A stretch of DNA of 64,000 bases from Butyricicoccus porcorum (GTDB lineage: Bacteria > Bacillota > Clostridia > Oscillospirales > Butyricicoccaceae). The notes beneath the pieces are model-generated. The model made no database searches. It was not told the origin of the DNA and was given only the letters and a program-made list of their open reading frames with translations. This document shows, piece after piece, positions 51,365 to 60,948 of the stretch; the first letter of the stretch is position 1; each line of letters begins with the position of its first letter. The position numbers and the translations under genes are program-made. The DNA lies in the NCBI RefSeq assembly GCF_002157465.1, contig NZ_NHOC01000010.1, forward strand, positions 62,001-126,000, written 5' to 3'.

Positions 51365-52645
51365 TCACAGAAAAATTTCTCTTCCACGCACATATTTTTT
51401 CACAACGTGACAGTGTGCAGATAAATGAATGATTCGTTCCAGCCTCTGATGAAGGGTCAGCTCCTGTGGATGTATCAATTCATGGTCATCTATCACAACA
51501 GCATCAAATTCATAGCCAGCTTCCAAGCTGCCGACCTTGCCAAAGAAACTGCCGCCTCCAATCGTACCCATATAGAAAGCCTCTTCCATCGTTAACGGTG
51601 GTGTCTGTTCCTCTATATAGCGCCAGCGCAATTTGGAAACTGCAATCGCATCCGACATCACTTTCAAAATGGATGACGATTCTCCGGCGGACAAATCGGT
51701 TGCCAGACCGATTTTCAGTCCGGCATCCAGGCAGTCCTTTGCCGGCGCAATTCCCGAAGAAAGATTTCTATTGGAAGATGGGCTGTGCGCAATCGTAACG
51801 CCGTTCTTTTTCATCAGTTCCATTTCAGCATCGGGACACCAGACACAATGTGCCATAATGGTTGGCGTGCTTCCAAAAAGGCCCCATTTGTCATAGGCAT
51901 GTCCGTAGGTTTTTGCCCAGGGGCAAAGCTCTTTTACCCATGCCACCTCTGCCGGATTTTCCGACAAATGTGACTGCACCGGAAGCTGATATTGCTGTGC
52001 CATATGCCCCAGCTCCCGTAACAGTTCATCGGTACAGCTTGGAATAAACCGTGGAGTCAGCATAGGGCTTGTTCTGCTGTAACGCCCGTCAATCTGTCTC
52101 AGCCATGCTGTCGTGTCTGCAATCGAATCTGCTGTACGTTCCACAAGTTCCTTCGGACTGTTGCGATCCATATTCACTTTGCCGACATATGTGCACAATC
52201 CACTGCGCTCCAATTCGTCCATCAGCCAAACAGTAGCCGGAACATGAACTGTTGCGAAGATGCAGGCACGTGTTGTTGCTCCCTGCTTCAGTTCATGGAC
52301 AAACATTCCATACGCGCGCCGGGCATATTCCAGATCTGCGAATTTTGTTTCCTCCGGAAAGGTATATGTGTTCAGCCAGTCCAGCAGCTGCAAATCCATT
52401 GCCATTCCGCGGTTGGCAAACTGTGGTGCATGAGTATGCAAATCTGTCAGTCCGGGAATGATTACACAATCGCCGCAATCATATACGTGGAGCTTGGAAA
52501 ACTGCTCTGGCAGTTCACGAAATACACCGGCAGATCGTCCTTCTGCGCAGACCACATAACAGTTTTCACCACAATACACTTCCCGGGGATTGATACTGTA
52601 ACAGATATTACCTTTTAATGCAAAACTGTCTTGTTGTAATGACAC
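51365..52645 (-). CDS. guaD: Guanine deaminase
   Basis: 426 residues, amidohydrolase fold. Zinc ligands in PGLTDLHTHAPQ, HLSE, MAHCVWC and ATDLSAG; SPSSNRNLSSGIAP is characteristic of GuaD. Converts guanine to xanthine. Starts at GTG 52645 with AGGAGG ten bases upstream. It lies just after udp, giving a small nucleobase-salvage cluster. Confidence 0.92.
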   Translation of the reverse strand: MSLQQDSFALKGNICYSINPREVYCGENCYVVCAEGRSAGVFRELPEQFSKLHVYDCGDCVIIPGLTDLHTHAPQFANRGMAMDLQLLDWLNTYTFPEETKFADLEYARRAYGMFVHELKQGATTRACIFATVHVPATVWLMDELERSGLCTYVGKVNMDRNSPKELVERTADSIADTTAWLRQIDGRYSRTSPMLTPRFIPSCTDELLRELGHMAQQYQLPVQSHLSENPAEVAWVKELCPWAKTYGHAYDKWGLFGSTPTIMAHCVWCPDAEMELMKKNGVTIAHSPSSNRNLSSGIAPAKDCLDAGLKIGLATDLSAGESSSILKVMSDAIAVSKLRWRYIEEQTPPLTMEEAFYMGTIGGGSFFGKVGSLEAGYEFDAVVIDDHELIHPQELTLHQRLERIIHLSAHCHVVKKYVRGREIFL

Positions 52646-52750
52646 TGTAATTCGGCCTCCTCTTCCTATCCATACCCTGCCGTTGCTGTGGAAACGCTTT
52701 TACCAGCCTTGCCGGATGATTTCACTTTTATGCAGCTGGCGTCAAAATTG

Positions 52751-53527
52751 TTACTGTTTTTCCTGCCCGATCAGCTTTTTTATTGCCCTGACAGCTGTTC
52801 TCACTGCCAGATCCGTATCATGCACCTGATGGTTGCTGAGCCCGCGCTTCGCACGCTCCTGATTGGCAAGCACCAGCAAAACTGTACCGATCCGCACACG
52901 CAGGCAGCTTGCCACAACAAACAAGGCAGCAGACTCCATCTCAGAGGCAAGGCATCCGCAGCGAATCCATGCATCCCATTTGTTCATCAACTCATAGCCC
53001 ACCGGTTTGGCTTCCGGTTCATGCTGACCGTAAAAGGAGTCCTTGCACTGAACCACACCAATATGATGCGTTGCATCCAACTCATTGGCAGCTTCTGCAA
53101 GCGCCTGAACGACGGTTACATCAGCAACTGCCGGAAACTCAATCGGCGCGTACTCTTTGCTTGTGCCTTCCATTCGGACTGCACCACTCGCAATGACCAA
53201 ATCTCCACCCATGATTTCCGGCTGCATACCGCCACTCGTTCCGACACGGATAAAGGTATGCGCACCGCAATGCACCAGTTCCTCCAGTGCAATGGCTGCC
53301 GAGGGACCTCCGATCCCGGTAGAGGTCACACTTATCCGTGTCCCATTCCATTCACCCGTATACGTGACAAATTCACGGCTGTCAGCCTCCAAAACAGCAT
53401 GATCGAAATAGGCTGCAATATTTTTACAACGCTTTGGATCACCGGTCAGGATCACATACTTCCCGACCTGCTCCGGCTTTAATCCGATATGATACTGATA
53501 ACCGGCACCTTCTGTATAATCAATCAT
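52751..53527 (-). CDS. udp: Uridine phosphorylase
   Basis: 258 residues from ATG 53527, seven bases after AGGAGG. Nucleoside phosphorylase family I: the phosphate site [13 protein letters not shown] and SEMESAALF are all present, and the substrate loop ([14 protein letters not shown]) fits uridine rather than purine nucleosides. Supplies uracil and ribose-1-phosphate. Confidence 0.85.
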   Translation of the reverse strand: MIDYTEGAGYQYHIGLKPEQVGKYVILTGDPKRCKNIAAYFDHAVLEADSREFVTYTGEWNGTRISVTSTGIGGPSAAIALEELVHCGAHTFIRVGTSGGMQPEIMGGDLVIASGAVRMEGTSKEYAPIEFPAVADVTVVQALAEAANELDATHHIGVVQCKDSFYGQHEPEAKPVGYELMNKWDAWIRCGCLASEMESAALFVVASCLRVRIGTVLLVLANQERAKRGLSNHQVHDTDLAVRTAVRAIKKLIGQEKQ

Positions 53528-53584
53528 GGTATGTCCTCCTGCTAAACGTGTCCCAAAAAAGCAATTCAAATAAATCTACCTGTT

Positions 53585-54312
53585 TTACATGCTGCTGATC
53601 CAGCTCCATAGATTGTACTGGCTGAAGATTGATACGGTGACCAGAGAAATATTTGCCATAATTTTAATAAAGATATCGAGACACGGCCCGACGGTGTCTT
53701 TTAACGGACCACCTACGGTATCACCGACAACGGCTGCTTTATGAGCCTCAGAGCCCTTGCTGTGTCCCTCAATGGCACCTGTTTCAATATACTTTTTGGC
53801 ATTGTCCCATGCGCCACCTGCATTTCCGGTAAAAATAGCCAGCATGATAGCACAAATTGTAGATCCAATCAATATACCGCCGACAAATTCCGGGCCAAAT
53901 ACAAAGCCACAAAGGACTGGAACGATAACCGCCAGCAGAGCCGGAATCTTCATCTCACCGATGGCACCTCTGGAAGAAATTTCAATACATGTTTTATAAT
54001 CCGGCTTGGCCGTGCCAGCCAGAATGCCGGGCGTTTCGCGGAACTGGCGTCGCACCTCATCGACCATCTTGCGGGCAGCCTTGGCAACTGCTTCGATCAG
54101 GATACCGGAAAAAATAAATGGGAGGGCGCCACCGAAAATAAGATACGATATTCATAGTGAATAAACGCATTCGCACCCACGCGGATTGCAGACGCAATCT
54201 CAGACATCTGCTCCGTGCCTTCGTCCATTTTCTTTACGTCAAAGAAGTTGAACACGGCATACGCCAGAGAAAGAACCGACGCAAACAGGACAAGAATCAA
54301 AACACCATTCAT
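53585..54312 (-). pseudogene. hppA: Remnant of membrane H+/Na+-pyrophosphatase (hppA) with internal deletion
   Basis: Reading leftward: residues 1-56 of the N-terminus are intact (MNGVLILVLF...DEGTEQMSEIASAIRVGANAF, up to ~54144), then the sequence jumps to the C-terminal part in another frame, beginning IFGGALPFIFSGILIEAVAKAARKMVDEVRRQF and ending at 53585. About 450 residues of the middle are gone, including the pyrophosphate-binding and DVGAD-type motifs, and the two parts are out of frame at the junction (~54140-54150). The full-length family protein has 15-16 TM helices and ~680-700 residues, so this cannot work. Confidence 0.85.
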
Positions 54313-54741
54313 ACATAGCCCTCCTTAAAACAGCAGCGTACTGTTACAAAAAAATATCCTAAGAGCATTATATCATAGGGAGAAGATTTCATCCACTCAT
54401 TTATAAAAGGTAGATTTTGATCCCCCTCATTCCTGGCAGTCCATGAAAGACGACCGGAGCATCACTTATAAAATGGAAAGAACCGATGCGCTCTACCTGC
54501 CTTACACCGATAAAAAAACAAAAAGTACATCGACTCTGGTATTTGATCGAGAAAGTGACGAATAACAGAGGCTGCACCGACTATGAAAGCAGCTGTCCGT
54601 ATTGATTTATGCCCTTTTGTTTTTTATTTCTACACAGCGGTTCCACATGTTGTCGTTGTTCCAGTAATGTTTTATTTTTTGTTGCGGGGCCGCTGTGTAA
54701 TGAACTTGTTTGTACGGAAGCAATACAGGAGCTATATAGAA
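54313..54741. other. Intergenic region between hppA remnant and galM
   Basis: No convincing gene. A 40-residue frame at 54443-54565 (+, begins MKDDRSITYK) lacks a ribosome-binding site. A 9-bp inverted repeat ACACAGCGG/CCGCTGTGT (54632-54640 with 54690-54698) encloses a T-rich loop. The leftward hppA promoter would also be here; GGAGG lies ~10 bases before its ATG. Confidence 0.4.
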
Positions 54742-55620
54742 TCAGCCTTGAATGCTGAACCGGTAAATTGTAGTTTCATGATACTGTTCATTCCTCCGCA
54801 GAATCGCAGAGGGAAAATCAGGATGATTCGGGGAATCCGGGAAATGCTGGGTTTCCAGACAAAACGCGCCGCGCTTTGTATATACTGCGCCGTTTTTCGC
54901 TTTGCACAGTGCCGTATCTTCCTGCACAAAATTGGCATTGTAAATTGGCTTCGCAGTGCGAAAATCAAACGGCGTATGCGCTACCGGCCGCAGCTCTCCT
55001 GTCGGAATGCTGTCCGGCTTCACAACAGTGAATCGGGATGCGCCTATACACAGCATTTGCTCTGCGACAGAACCGGCACCATGACCATCCAGATTGAAAT
55101 AGCTGTGATTGGTCAGGTTGATGACCGTATCTGCATCCGACACTGCCTGATAATCCAAAACCAGTTCGTTGTTTTCCGTCAGTGTATACGTGATTGCCAG
55201 CTCTACGTTACCTGGATAGCCTTCTTCCCCGTCTGGGCTTATTCTGCGGAATACAATACTGTTTTCCGTGGTCTCAGCCTGAAACATACTCGTGGGATAG
55301 ACGCCGTGAAGATGATTTTTTCCTTCATTTGGATGCAGCAGATAGGTTTTTCCGTTCAAAGGGAACTGGCTTGCCGCAATGCGGTTGGCATACCGTCCGA
55401 CAAATGCGCCATGGAACACACTTCCCTGCTCATAGCCTTCCAGCGTGTCATATCCCAGTACAACATCCACTGCGCTTCCATCCCGGTCCGGTATCACAAT
55501 CGACTGAATGACACAGCCGTAATCCAGCGCACATACAGTCATACCATTCCGGTTGGTCAGCGTATATCGCGTAACAGGATCTCCTCCGCAGGTTGTTCCA
55601 AAAAAGTCTTTTGTAATCAT
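54742..55620 (-). CDS. galM: Aldose 1-epimerase (galactose mutarotase) with internal deletion
   Basis: 292 residues, against ~340 for the family. The catalytic His sites (NHLHG, LTNHSYFNL) and the C-terminal catalytic Glu (GAFCLETQHFPDSPNHP) are present. Between DFRTAKPI and YNANFVQED some 50 residues are missing, including the GYDHN segment with the substrate-binding Asp (Asp243 in the Lactococcus enzyme). The reading frame is kept through the join. So either a shortened, probably inactive protein or a divergent variant. Start overlaps the upstream small gene (ATGA). Confidence 0.75.
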   Translation of the reverse strand: MITKDFFGTTCGGDPVTRYTLTNRNGMTVCALDYGCVIQSIVIPDRDGSAVDVVLGYDTLEGYEQGSVFHGAFVGRYANRIAASQFPLNGKTYLLHPNEGKNHLHGVYPTSMFQAETTENSIVFRRISPDGEEGYPGNVELAITYTLTENNELVLDYQAVSDADTVINLTNHSYFNLDGHGAGSVAEQMLCIGASRFTVVKPDSIPTGELRPVAHTPFDFRTAKPIYNANFVQEDTALCKAKNGAVYTKRGAFCLETQHFPDSPNHPDFPSAILRRNEQYHETTIYRFSIQG

Positions 55621-55877
55621 ACTTCCTCCTGTTCATCCGTCCCTTCCTCATCCTGTGCGCCGGGAATGTCATATTGTCCGGTCAGGATTCGTTTGACAGA
55701 ATCGACAATCAGTATCACTGCTGCTATCAGGAATACTGCCATTGCGATGGTAAACGGAAGCGTTCCGAATTCATTCCGAAGCAGATAAACCAGATACAAC
55801 AGATATCCACCGATCACGGTGCGCAGCAACAGATTCATCTGCGTCAGGGGATGTTTTCTGTGCTCTTTTTTCATCAT
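55617..55877 (-). CDS. Small two-TM membrane protein
   Basis: 86 residues from ATG 55877 (or 55874), GGAT-like site upstream. Two TM helices (LLLRTVIGGYLLYLVYLL and FTIAMAVFLIAAVILIVDSV) and an acidic tail (DEEGTDEQEEV). Overlaps galM by 4 nt (ATGA), so it is co-translated with it. Unknown function; may be associated with the sugar transporter. Confidence 0.6.
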   Translation of the reverse strand: MMKKEHRKHPLTQMNLLLRTVIGGYLLYLVYLLRNEFGTLPFTIAMAVFLIAAVILIVDSVKRILTGQYDIPGAQDEEGTDEQEEV

Positions 55878-55912
55878 TTCAATCACAATCCTTATGCAGC
55901 AGCTTTGGTATC

Positions 55913-55952
55913 TTTGTTTCCCATACCGCACTGGGCAGGTATGGGAAACAAA
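55913..55952 (-). repeat. Perfect 15-bp hairpin after the isomerase gene
   Basis: TTTGTTTCCCATACC (55913-55927) pairs perfectly with 55938-55952, with a 10-nt loop. No T-run on the minus strand; perhaps an mRNA-stabilising element or Rho-type end. Confidence 0.6.
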
Positions 55953-55974
55953 AAGGAAGTAAGGAAAGGGAACA

Positions 55975-57936
55975 TCAGGAGAATGGATTTTCCGTCGGAT
56001 ACGGCAAGTTCTTTGGCTGATTGTATGCAATATCCTGTACGCCGAGATATTTCATCACTTCAAACAGCGCCTTGCCGACATGCGCGAAGGCAACTGCACC
56101 ATGATGCGGATAACGCTTCTGAATAAGCACATGGCGGTAGAAACGGCCCATTTCCGGAATGGCAAAGATGCCGATTCCGCCGAAGGAGCGGGTCGGTACG
56201 TCAAGTACCTCGCCCTCTGCAATATACGAACGCAGGACGCCGTCGGAATCACACTGCAAACGATAGAACGTAATCGGGCTGGCAGCGATATCGCCCTCCA
56301 GCGTACCGCGGGTGAAATCCGGCTCTGAGCCTTCCGGCTCGAGAAGACGGTGCTGGATCAACTGGTATTTCACAGCACGGCTTGCGCACATCTTGCAGCT
56401 CGGCGTGTTGCCGCAATGGAATCCCATAAAGGTATCCGTCAGATCGCATGCATACTTGCCCTTGATATCTTCGTCATAGATGTACTTCGGTACTGAATTG
56501 TTGATATCCAGCAGCGTAACGGTATCACCCGATACACACATACCGATATACTCGGACAGCGCGCCATAGATATCTACCTCGCAAGAGACCGGAATTCCGC
56601 GGGAAACCAGACGGGAATTAACATAACATGGTTCAAAACCGAACTGGCTCGGGAATGCCGGCCAGCACTTGTCGGCAAATGCAACGTATTTCTTGCTGCC
56701 CTTGTGGTTTTCTGCCCAGTCGAGCAGCGTCAGCTCAAACTGTGCCATGCGGGCACTCAGTTCAGGATAATAGACCCCCTCGCCCATTTCCTTCGCCATA
56801 TCCTCACAGACTGCCGGAATACGCAAATCGTCCGCATGCTCCTTGTACGAAACGAGCAGATCAAGTTCGGAATTTTCTTCTACTTCAACACCCAGCTCAT
56901 ACAGTCCCTTGATTGGTGCATTGCAGGCGAAGAAGTCCTGGGGGCGCGGGCCGAAGGTGATAATCTTCAGACTGGAAATGCCGATAATGGCGCGGGCAAC
57001 CGGGACAAATTCCCGGATCATCTGTGCGACTTCCTCAGCTGTTCCCACCGGATATTCCGGGATATAACCCTTCAGATGCCGCATGCCCAGATTATATGAG
57101 CAGTTCAACATACCGCAATACGCATCGCCGCGTCCGTCAATCATATCGCCGTCGCCTTCGGCAGCTGCGACAAACATGCATGGACCGTCAAAGTTCTGTG
57201 CAATCTGTGTTTCCGGGGTCTCCGGACCGAAATTCCCCAGGAAGACAACCAGCGCATTGCAGCCGACTTTCTTTACATCTGCAACTGCCTTGAGCATATC
57301 CAACTCATTCTCTACGGTTACGGTACAATTATAAATTTCTTCGCCATATGCCTTTACAATGTTCTCGCGGCGCTGCGTGGAAAGTGCAATCGGAAAGCAG
57401 TCACGGGAAACTGCAATGATGCCCAGCTTTAGACCTGGAATCTTGATATATGCTGTAAAAATGTTCAGGAAGGTCTTATTCTGTACGGAAACTGTCTTGC
57501 TGTCCAGAACAAGGCGGCCAATACCGCGGAATATGAACATGCCGGCCAGTGTAGTGATGAACGGCGGAATGCGTACATAACCAATCCAGAAGCCCTGCCA
57601 TACACCGGCAATCAGGCCGATCAGCAGGCAGATAACGATGGTCAGGATTGGATTCATACCCTTATTGGTAATCATAACGACTGCGACACCGCCGACCAGA
57701 CAGATAACAGAGCCAACAGAAAGGTCAATGTTGCCGCCTGTCAGGATGCAGAGCAGCATGCCGCAAGCCATAACCAGAACATAGCCGTTTTGCAGCATCA
57801 GGTTGGACATATTCTGCGGATACAGCAGTCTTCCGTTTGTCAGGAAATAAAACAGGACAAAAACGACTGCAAGGGCAATGACCATTGAATACTTGGTCAT
57901 AAACGCCACAAGATTAAACTTGGTTTCCTTTTTCAT
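55975..57936 (-). CDS. Fusion of truncated monosaccharide ABC permease with L-fucose/arabinose-type isomerase
   Basis: 653 residues. Residues 1-~164 are the N-terminal half of a GguB/MmsB-type permease (TGGNIDLSVGS motif, about 5 TM helices), ending in TAYIK; residues ~167-653 are a near-complete soluble isomerase of the L-fucose/L-arabinose family (LGIIAVSRDCFPIALSTQRRENIV...), with metal-site acidic residues and CGNTPSC. The join (~57440) is in frame. The permease is missing its C-terminal half, so the ABC transporter would be crippled. No natural protein with this architecture is known to me; a deletion joining two neighbouring genes or a misassembly are both possible. Confidence 0.8.
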   Translation of the reverse strand: MKKETKFNLVAFMTKYSMVIALAVVFVLFYFLTNGRLLYPQNMSNLMLQNGYVLVMACGMLLCILTGGNIDLSVGSVICLVGGVAVVMITNKGMNPILTIVICLLIGLIAGVWQGFWIGYVRIPPFITTLAGMFIFRGIGRLVLDSKTVSVQNKTFLNIFTAYIKIPGLKLGIIAVSRDCFPIALSTQRRENIVKAYGEEIYNCTVTVENELDMLKAVADVKKVGCNALVVFLGNFGPETPETQIAQNFDGPCMFVAAAEGDGDMIDGRGDAYCGMLNCSYNLGMRHLKGYIPEYPVGTAEEVAQMIREFVPVARAIIGISSLKIITFGPRPQDFFACNAPIKGLYELGVEVEENSELDLLVSYKEHADDLRIPAVCEDMAKEMGEGVYYPELSARMAQFELTLLDWAENHKGSKKYVAFADKCWPAFPSQFGFEPCYVNSRLVSRGIPVSCEVDIYGALSEYIGMCVSGDTVTLLDINNSVPKYIYDEDIKGKYACDLTDTFMGFHCGNTPSCKMCASRAVKYQLIQHRLLEPEGSEPDFTRGTLEGDIAASPITFYRLQCDSDGVLRSYIAEGEVLDVPTRSFGGIGIFAIPEMGRFYRHVLIQKRYPHHGAVAFAHVGKALFEVMKYLGVQDIAYNQPKNLPYPTENPFS

Positions 57937-57954
57937 TTTGCACGCTCCTTTGCA

Positions 57955-59472
57955 TTATTTTACGGTGGAACGGATGATATAGCTCATGATGCTCTCCTGT
58001 GTTGCAGTTTTCGCATCCAGTTCAGCCAGCATCTTGCCTTCGTTCATGACATAGATTCGATCACACATGCCCAGAAGTTCCGGCATCTCCGAGGAGATCA
58101 TAATAACGGACTTTCCACTCGCCACCATTTTATTGACAAGACAGTAAATATTATATTTTGCGCCGACATCGATGCCTCGGGTTGGCTCATCCAGAATGAG
58201 CACATCCGGTTCGGTAAACATCCATTTGCCGAGCAGAGCCTTCTGTTGATTGCCGCCGGACAGATGGCTGACCTTTTGCTCAATGGACGGGGTCTTGGTT
58301 CCCATTGCCCGAGTCATATCCTCTGTGACCTGAACTTCCTTGTCCTTGTCAATCACGCCGCCGCTGCAAATCTTCTGCATGGCTGCCAGGGTCGTGTTAA
58401 ACCGGATACTCTCATCCAGAACCAGACCGTTGACCTTTCGGTCCTCAGTCACATATGCCATATGATGTTCAATTGCGTCCTTGGGATTCTTCAGATGTAC
58501 CTTTTTGCCGTTCAGATACAGCTCGCCGCTGATATTCTGTCCGTAGCTTCGTCCAAAGATGGACATTGCCAGCTCAGTACGTCCTGCGCCCTGTAGGCCG
58601 GAAAAGCCGACCACTTCTCCCTTATGTACCTTGAAGGAAATATGGTCGTCGACAATGCGCTCCGGATACAGCGGATGGTGCACGGTCCAATCCTTTACCT
58701 CCAGAAGAACCTCCGGATGGATGCACGGTTCGCGCTTCGGGTAACGGTCTTCCATAGCGCGGCCGACCATTCCCTTGATGATGCGCTCTTCGCTCAGTTC
58801 ATCTACGCCCTTGACCAGCGTTTCGATGGTGGCGCCATCGCGGATGATCGTAACCTTGTCCGCACAATAGATGATCTCGTTGAGCTTGTGTGTGATAATA
58901 ATCGAGGTGAGTCCCTCTTTTTTAAAGGCGATCAGCAGATCCAACAGCATCTTTGCGTCCTCATCGTTCAGTGAAGAGGTCGGCTCATCCAGGATCAGCA
59001 GCTTGACATTTTTGGAAAATGCCTTTGCAATTTCAACCAGTTGCTGCTTGCCGGTGCCGATGTCCTTGATGAGCGTCTGTGCCGATTCATACAGACCTAC
59101 CTGCGCCATGTGTTTTTCTGCTTCATGATACGTTTTATCCCAGTCAATGAAACCTGATTTCGTCTTAATTTCATTGCCGAGGAACATATTTTCTCCAATT
59201 GTCAGCAGCGGGATCAAAGCCAGCTCCTGATGAATAATAACAATGCCCTTCGCTTCGCTGTCCTTCAGCGTTTTGAACTGGCACAGCTCCCCATTATAAT
59301 AAATCTCACCCGTATAGGAATCTGCCGGATAAATACCGGACAAGACGTTCATCAGGATGGATTTGCCTGCGCCGTTCTCTCCAATCAGCGCATGAATTTC
59401 GCCACGTTTGACAACCAGATTGACATTATCCAGTGCCTTGACACCCGGAAATTCCTTTGTAATGGATTTCAT
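57955..59472 (-). CDS. Multiple monosaccharide ABC transporter ATPase (GguA/MmsA type)
   Basis: 505 residues, two nucleotide-binding domains (GENGAGKSI first, variant GLQGAGRTE second), LSGGNQQKALLGKW signature. Energises sugar uptake with the ChvE-type binding protein. Start uncertain: ATG 59472 has a weak site, whereas AAGGAGGAG (59501-59509) lies ahead of a TTG at 59494 that is out of frame by one base because of a GGG run (59490-59492). A 1-nt insertion there may have disrupted the natural start. Confidence 0.83.
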   Translation of the reverse strand: MKSITKEFPGVKALDNVNLVVKRGEIHALIGENGAGKSILMNVLSGIYPADSYTGEIYYNGELCQFKTLKDSEAKGIVIIHQELALIPLLTIGENMFLGNEIKTKSGFIDWDKTYHEAEKHMAQVGLYESAQTLIKDIGTGKQQLVEIAKAFSKNVKLLILDEPTSSLNDEDAKMLLDLLIAFKKEGLTSIIITHKLNEIIYCADKVTIIRDGATIETLVKGVDELSEERIIKGMVGRAMEDRYPKREPCIHPEVLLEVKDWTVHHPLYPERIVDDHISFKVHKGEVVGFSGLQGAGRTELAMSIFGRSYGQNISGELYLNGKKVHLKNPKDAIEHHMAYVTEDRKVNGLVLDESIRFNTTLAAMQKICSGGVIDKDKEVQVTEDMTRAMGTKTPSIEQKVSHLSGGNQQKALLGKWMFTEPDVLILDEPTRGIDVGAKYNIYCLVNKMVASGKSVIMISSEMPELLGMCDRIYVMNEGKMLAELDAKTATQESIMSYIIRSTVK

Positions 59473-59602
59473 TTCCAGAATGATGTCTGCCCAAACAGGT
59501 CTCCTCCTTCCTGTATCTCCATCGCCGCTTTTCGAGCCGGCAGACAGGGCATTGCCCCGTCTGCCGCAAGCTCAGAGGTGAATGATAATAACAAACGGTT
59601 TC

Positions 59603-60748
59603 TTACTGTGCTACAGACAGATACCCGTCGTCTCCCATGGTGTACAGACCCGTGTCGACCAGATCTTGCAAGTTGTCCTTGGTGATAACTGCCGGAACCA
59701 GAAGCAGGGAGTTGCAGTTATTTCCATCGGAGGTCTGGTAGGAGGTGGTATCATATACGCAGTCAAACTCCCAGCCAGCCTTATCGATGAAGTCCTGATC
59801 GATTGTCTTGTCATCCAGAATGCCGTTTACCAGATCCAGCGTGGCAATGCATTCATTGGATACGTTCTTATATACCGTCATAGTCTGCTTGCCGTCGACG
59901 ATGTTCTTCAGGTTTGCTTCGTCACCGTCCTGCCCGGTGATGATGATATCGTTGTTGCCCTTGTAGTCGGACTCAATAGCCTGTGCAACGCCCAGTGCGG
60001 TGGAGTCATTGGAACACAGCCATACATTCAGCTGTGTACCGTCTGCGTAGTAGGAACCAAGAATATTCTGTGCGCGCTCCAGTGCGACGTCGGTGTTCCA
60101 CTGCTCGGTAGCAACCGTGTTGAAATCCTTCTGGCCGGAAACAACATTCAGCTTGCCGGAATCAATGTACGGCTTCAGCGTATCAAATGCGCCATTGAAG
60201 AAATAGCCCGCATTGTTATCTGCCGGATCGCCCGCAGTAAATTCCATATTGTAGGTCTTGTCGGTGTTGTCCAGATCGAGCTTGTCAATGACAAACTGGC
60301 CCTGAAGGGTACCTACGGTGTAGTTGTCGAAGGATACGTAATAGGAAACCGCATCATTCTTAATCAGGCGGTCATAGGCAATGACCGGAACGCCTGCCTC
60401 TGCCGCTTCGTCCAACGCGGTGTTCAGCGCCTCGCCGTCAATCGCTGCGATGACCAGCAGATCGGCGCCATCAGCAAGCATATTCTGAATGTCATTGACC
60501 TGCTTACCGGAATCGTTGTCCGAGTAGGTCAGAATGGTGTCGTAGCCGGCATTCTGGAACTGCTCTTCCAGATATGCGCCGTCACGGTTCCATCTCTCCA
60601 ACGACTGCGTCGGCATGGACAGGCCGATTTTTGCCTTGCCGTCTCCGCCGCTGCTGTCGCTGCCCGCTGAGCTTCCGCCTCCGCCACAGGCAGTCAGGCT
60701 GACCGCCATAACCGCTGCCATCAGCATAGCCATCAATCTCTTTTTCAT
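59603..60748 (-). CDS. ChvE-type sugar-binding lipoprotein
   Basis: 381 residues from ATG 60748 (GGAGG eight bases before; the longer frame is rejected). Lipobox LTAC, Gly/Ser-rich linker, then a type I binding fold; ITGQDGDEAN and GKQTMTVYK motifs are characteristic of ChvE/xylose-arabinose-galactose binding proteins. First gene of the leftward sugar transport operon. Confidence 0.88.
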   Translation of the reverse strand: MKKRLMAMLMAAVMAVSLTACGGGGSSAGSDSSGGDGKAKIGLSMPTQSLERWNRDGAYLEEQFQNAGYDTILTYSDNDSGKQVNDIQNMLADGADLLVIAAIDGEALNTALDEAAEAGVPVIAYDRLIKNDAVSYYVSFDNYTVGTLQGQFVIDKLDLDNTDKTYNMEFTAGDPADNNAGYFFNGAFDTLKPYIDSGKLNVVSGQKDFNTVATEQWNTDVALERAQNILGSYYADGTQLNVWLCSNDSTALGVAQAIESDYKGNNDIIITGQDGDEANLKNIVDGKQTMTVYKNVSNECIATLDLVNGILDDKTIDQDFIDKAGWEFDCVYDTTSYQTSDGNNCNSLLLVPAVITKDNLQDLVDTGLYTMGDDGYLSVAQ

Positions 60749-60774
60749 AATGGATACCTCCATTTCCGCTTGTA

Positions 60775-60799
60775 GAATCCTGTCTTTTTTTCAGGATTT
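60775..60799 (-). repeat. Hairpin in the sugar-binding protein leader
   Basis: AATCCTG (60776-60782) pairs with CAGGATT (60792-60798) around a T-rich loop, close to the ribosome-binding site. Confidence 0.4.
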
Positions 60800-60908
60800 C
60801 CTTGTTGTATTTATGATACGCCAACTATGCGCCAAACAAAATAGACAAATCAAGCCGTTTTTTGGATGATTCTATTCAGCAAAATGCATATGTTACAATG
60901 ACTAGCAC

Positions 60909-60936
60909 AAAAAGAAAGAGACCCGAAGGTCTCTTT
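60909..60936 (-). terminator. Terminator with UUCG loop
   Basis: AAAGAGACC (60915-60923) pairs with GGTCTCTTT (60928-60936) with a CGAA loop on the plus strand (UUCG on the minus transcript), then T-rich. Confidence 0.85.
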
Positions 60937-60948
60937 AAAATCGTACAG

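Noticed and set aside
54583-55788. 401-residue plus-strand frame opposite galM
   Set aside because: Overlaps galM, whose catalytic motifs are clear; no domain in this frame.
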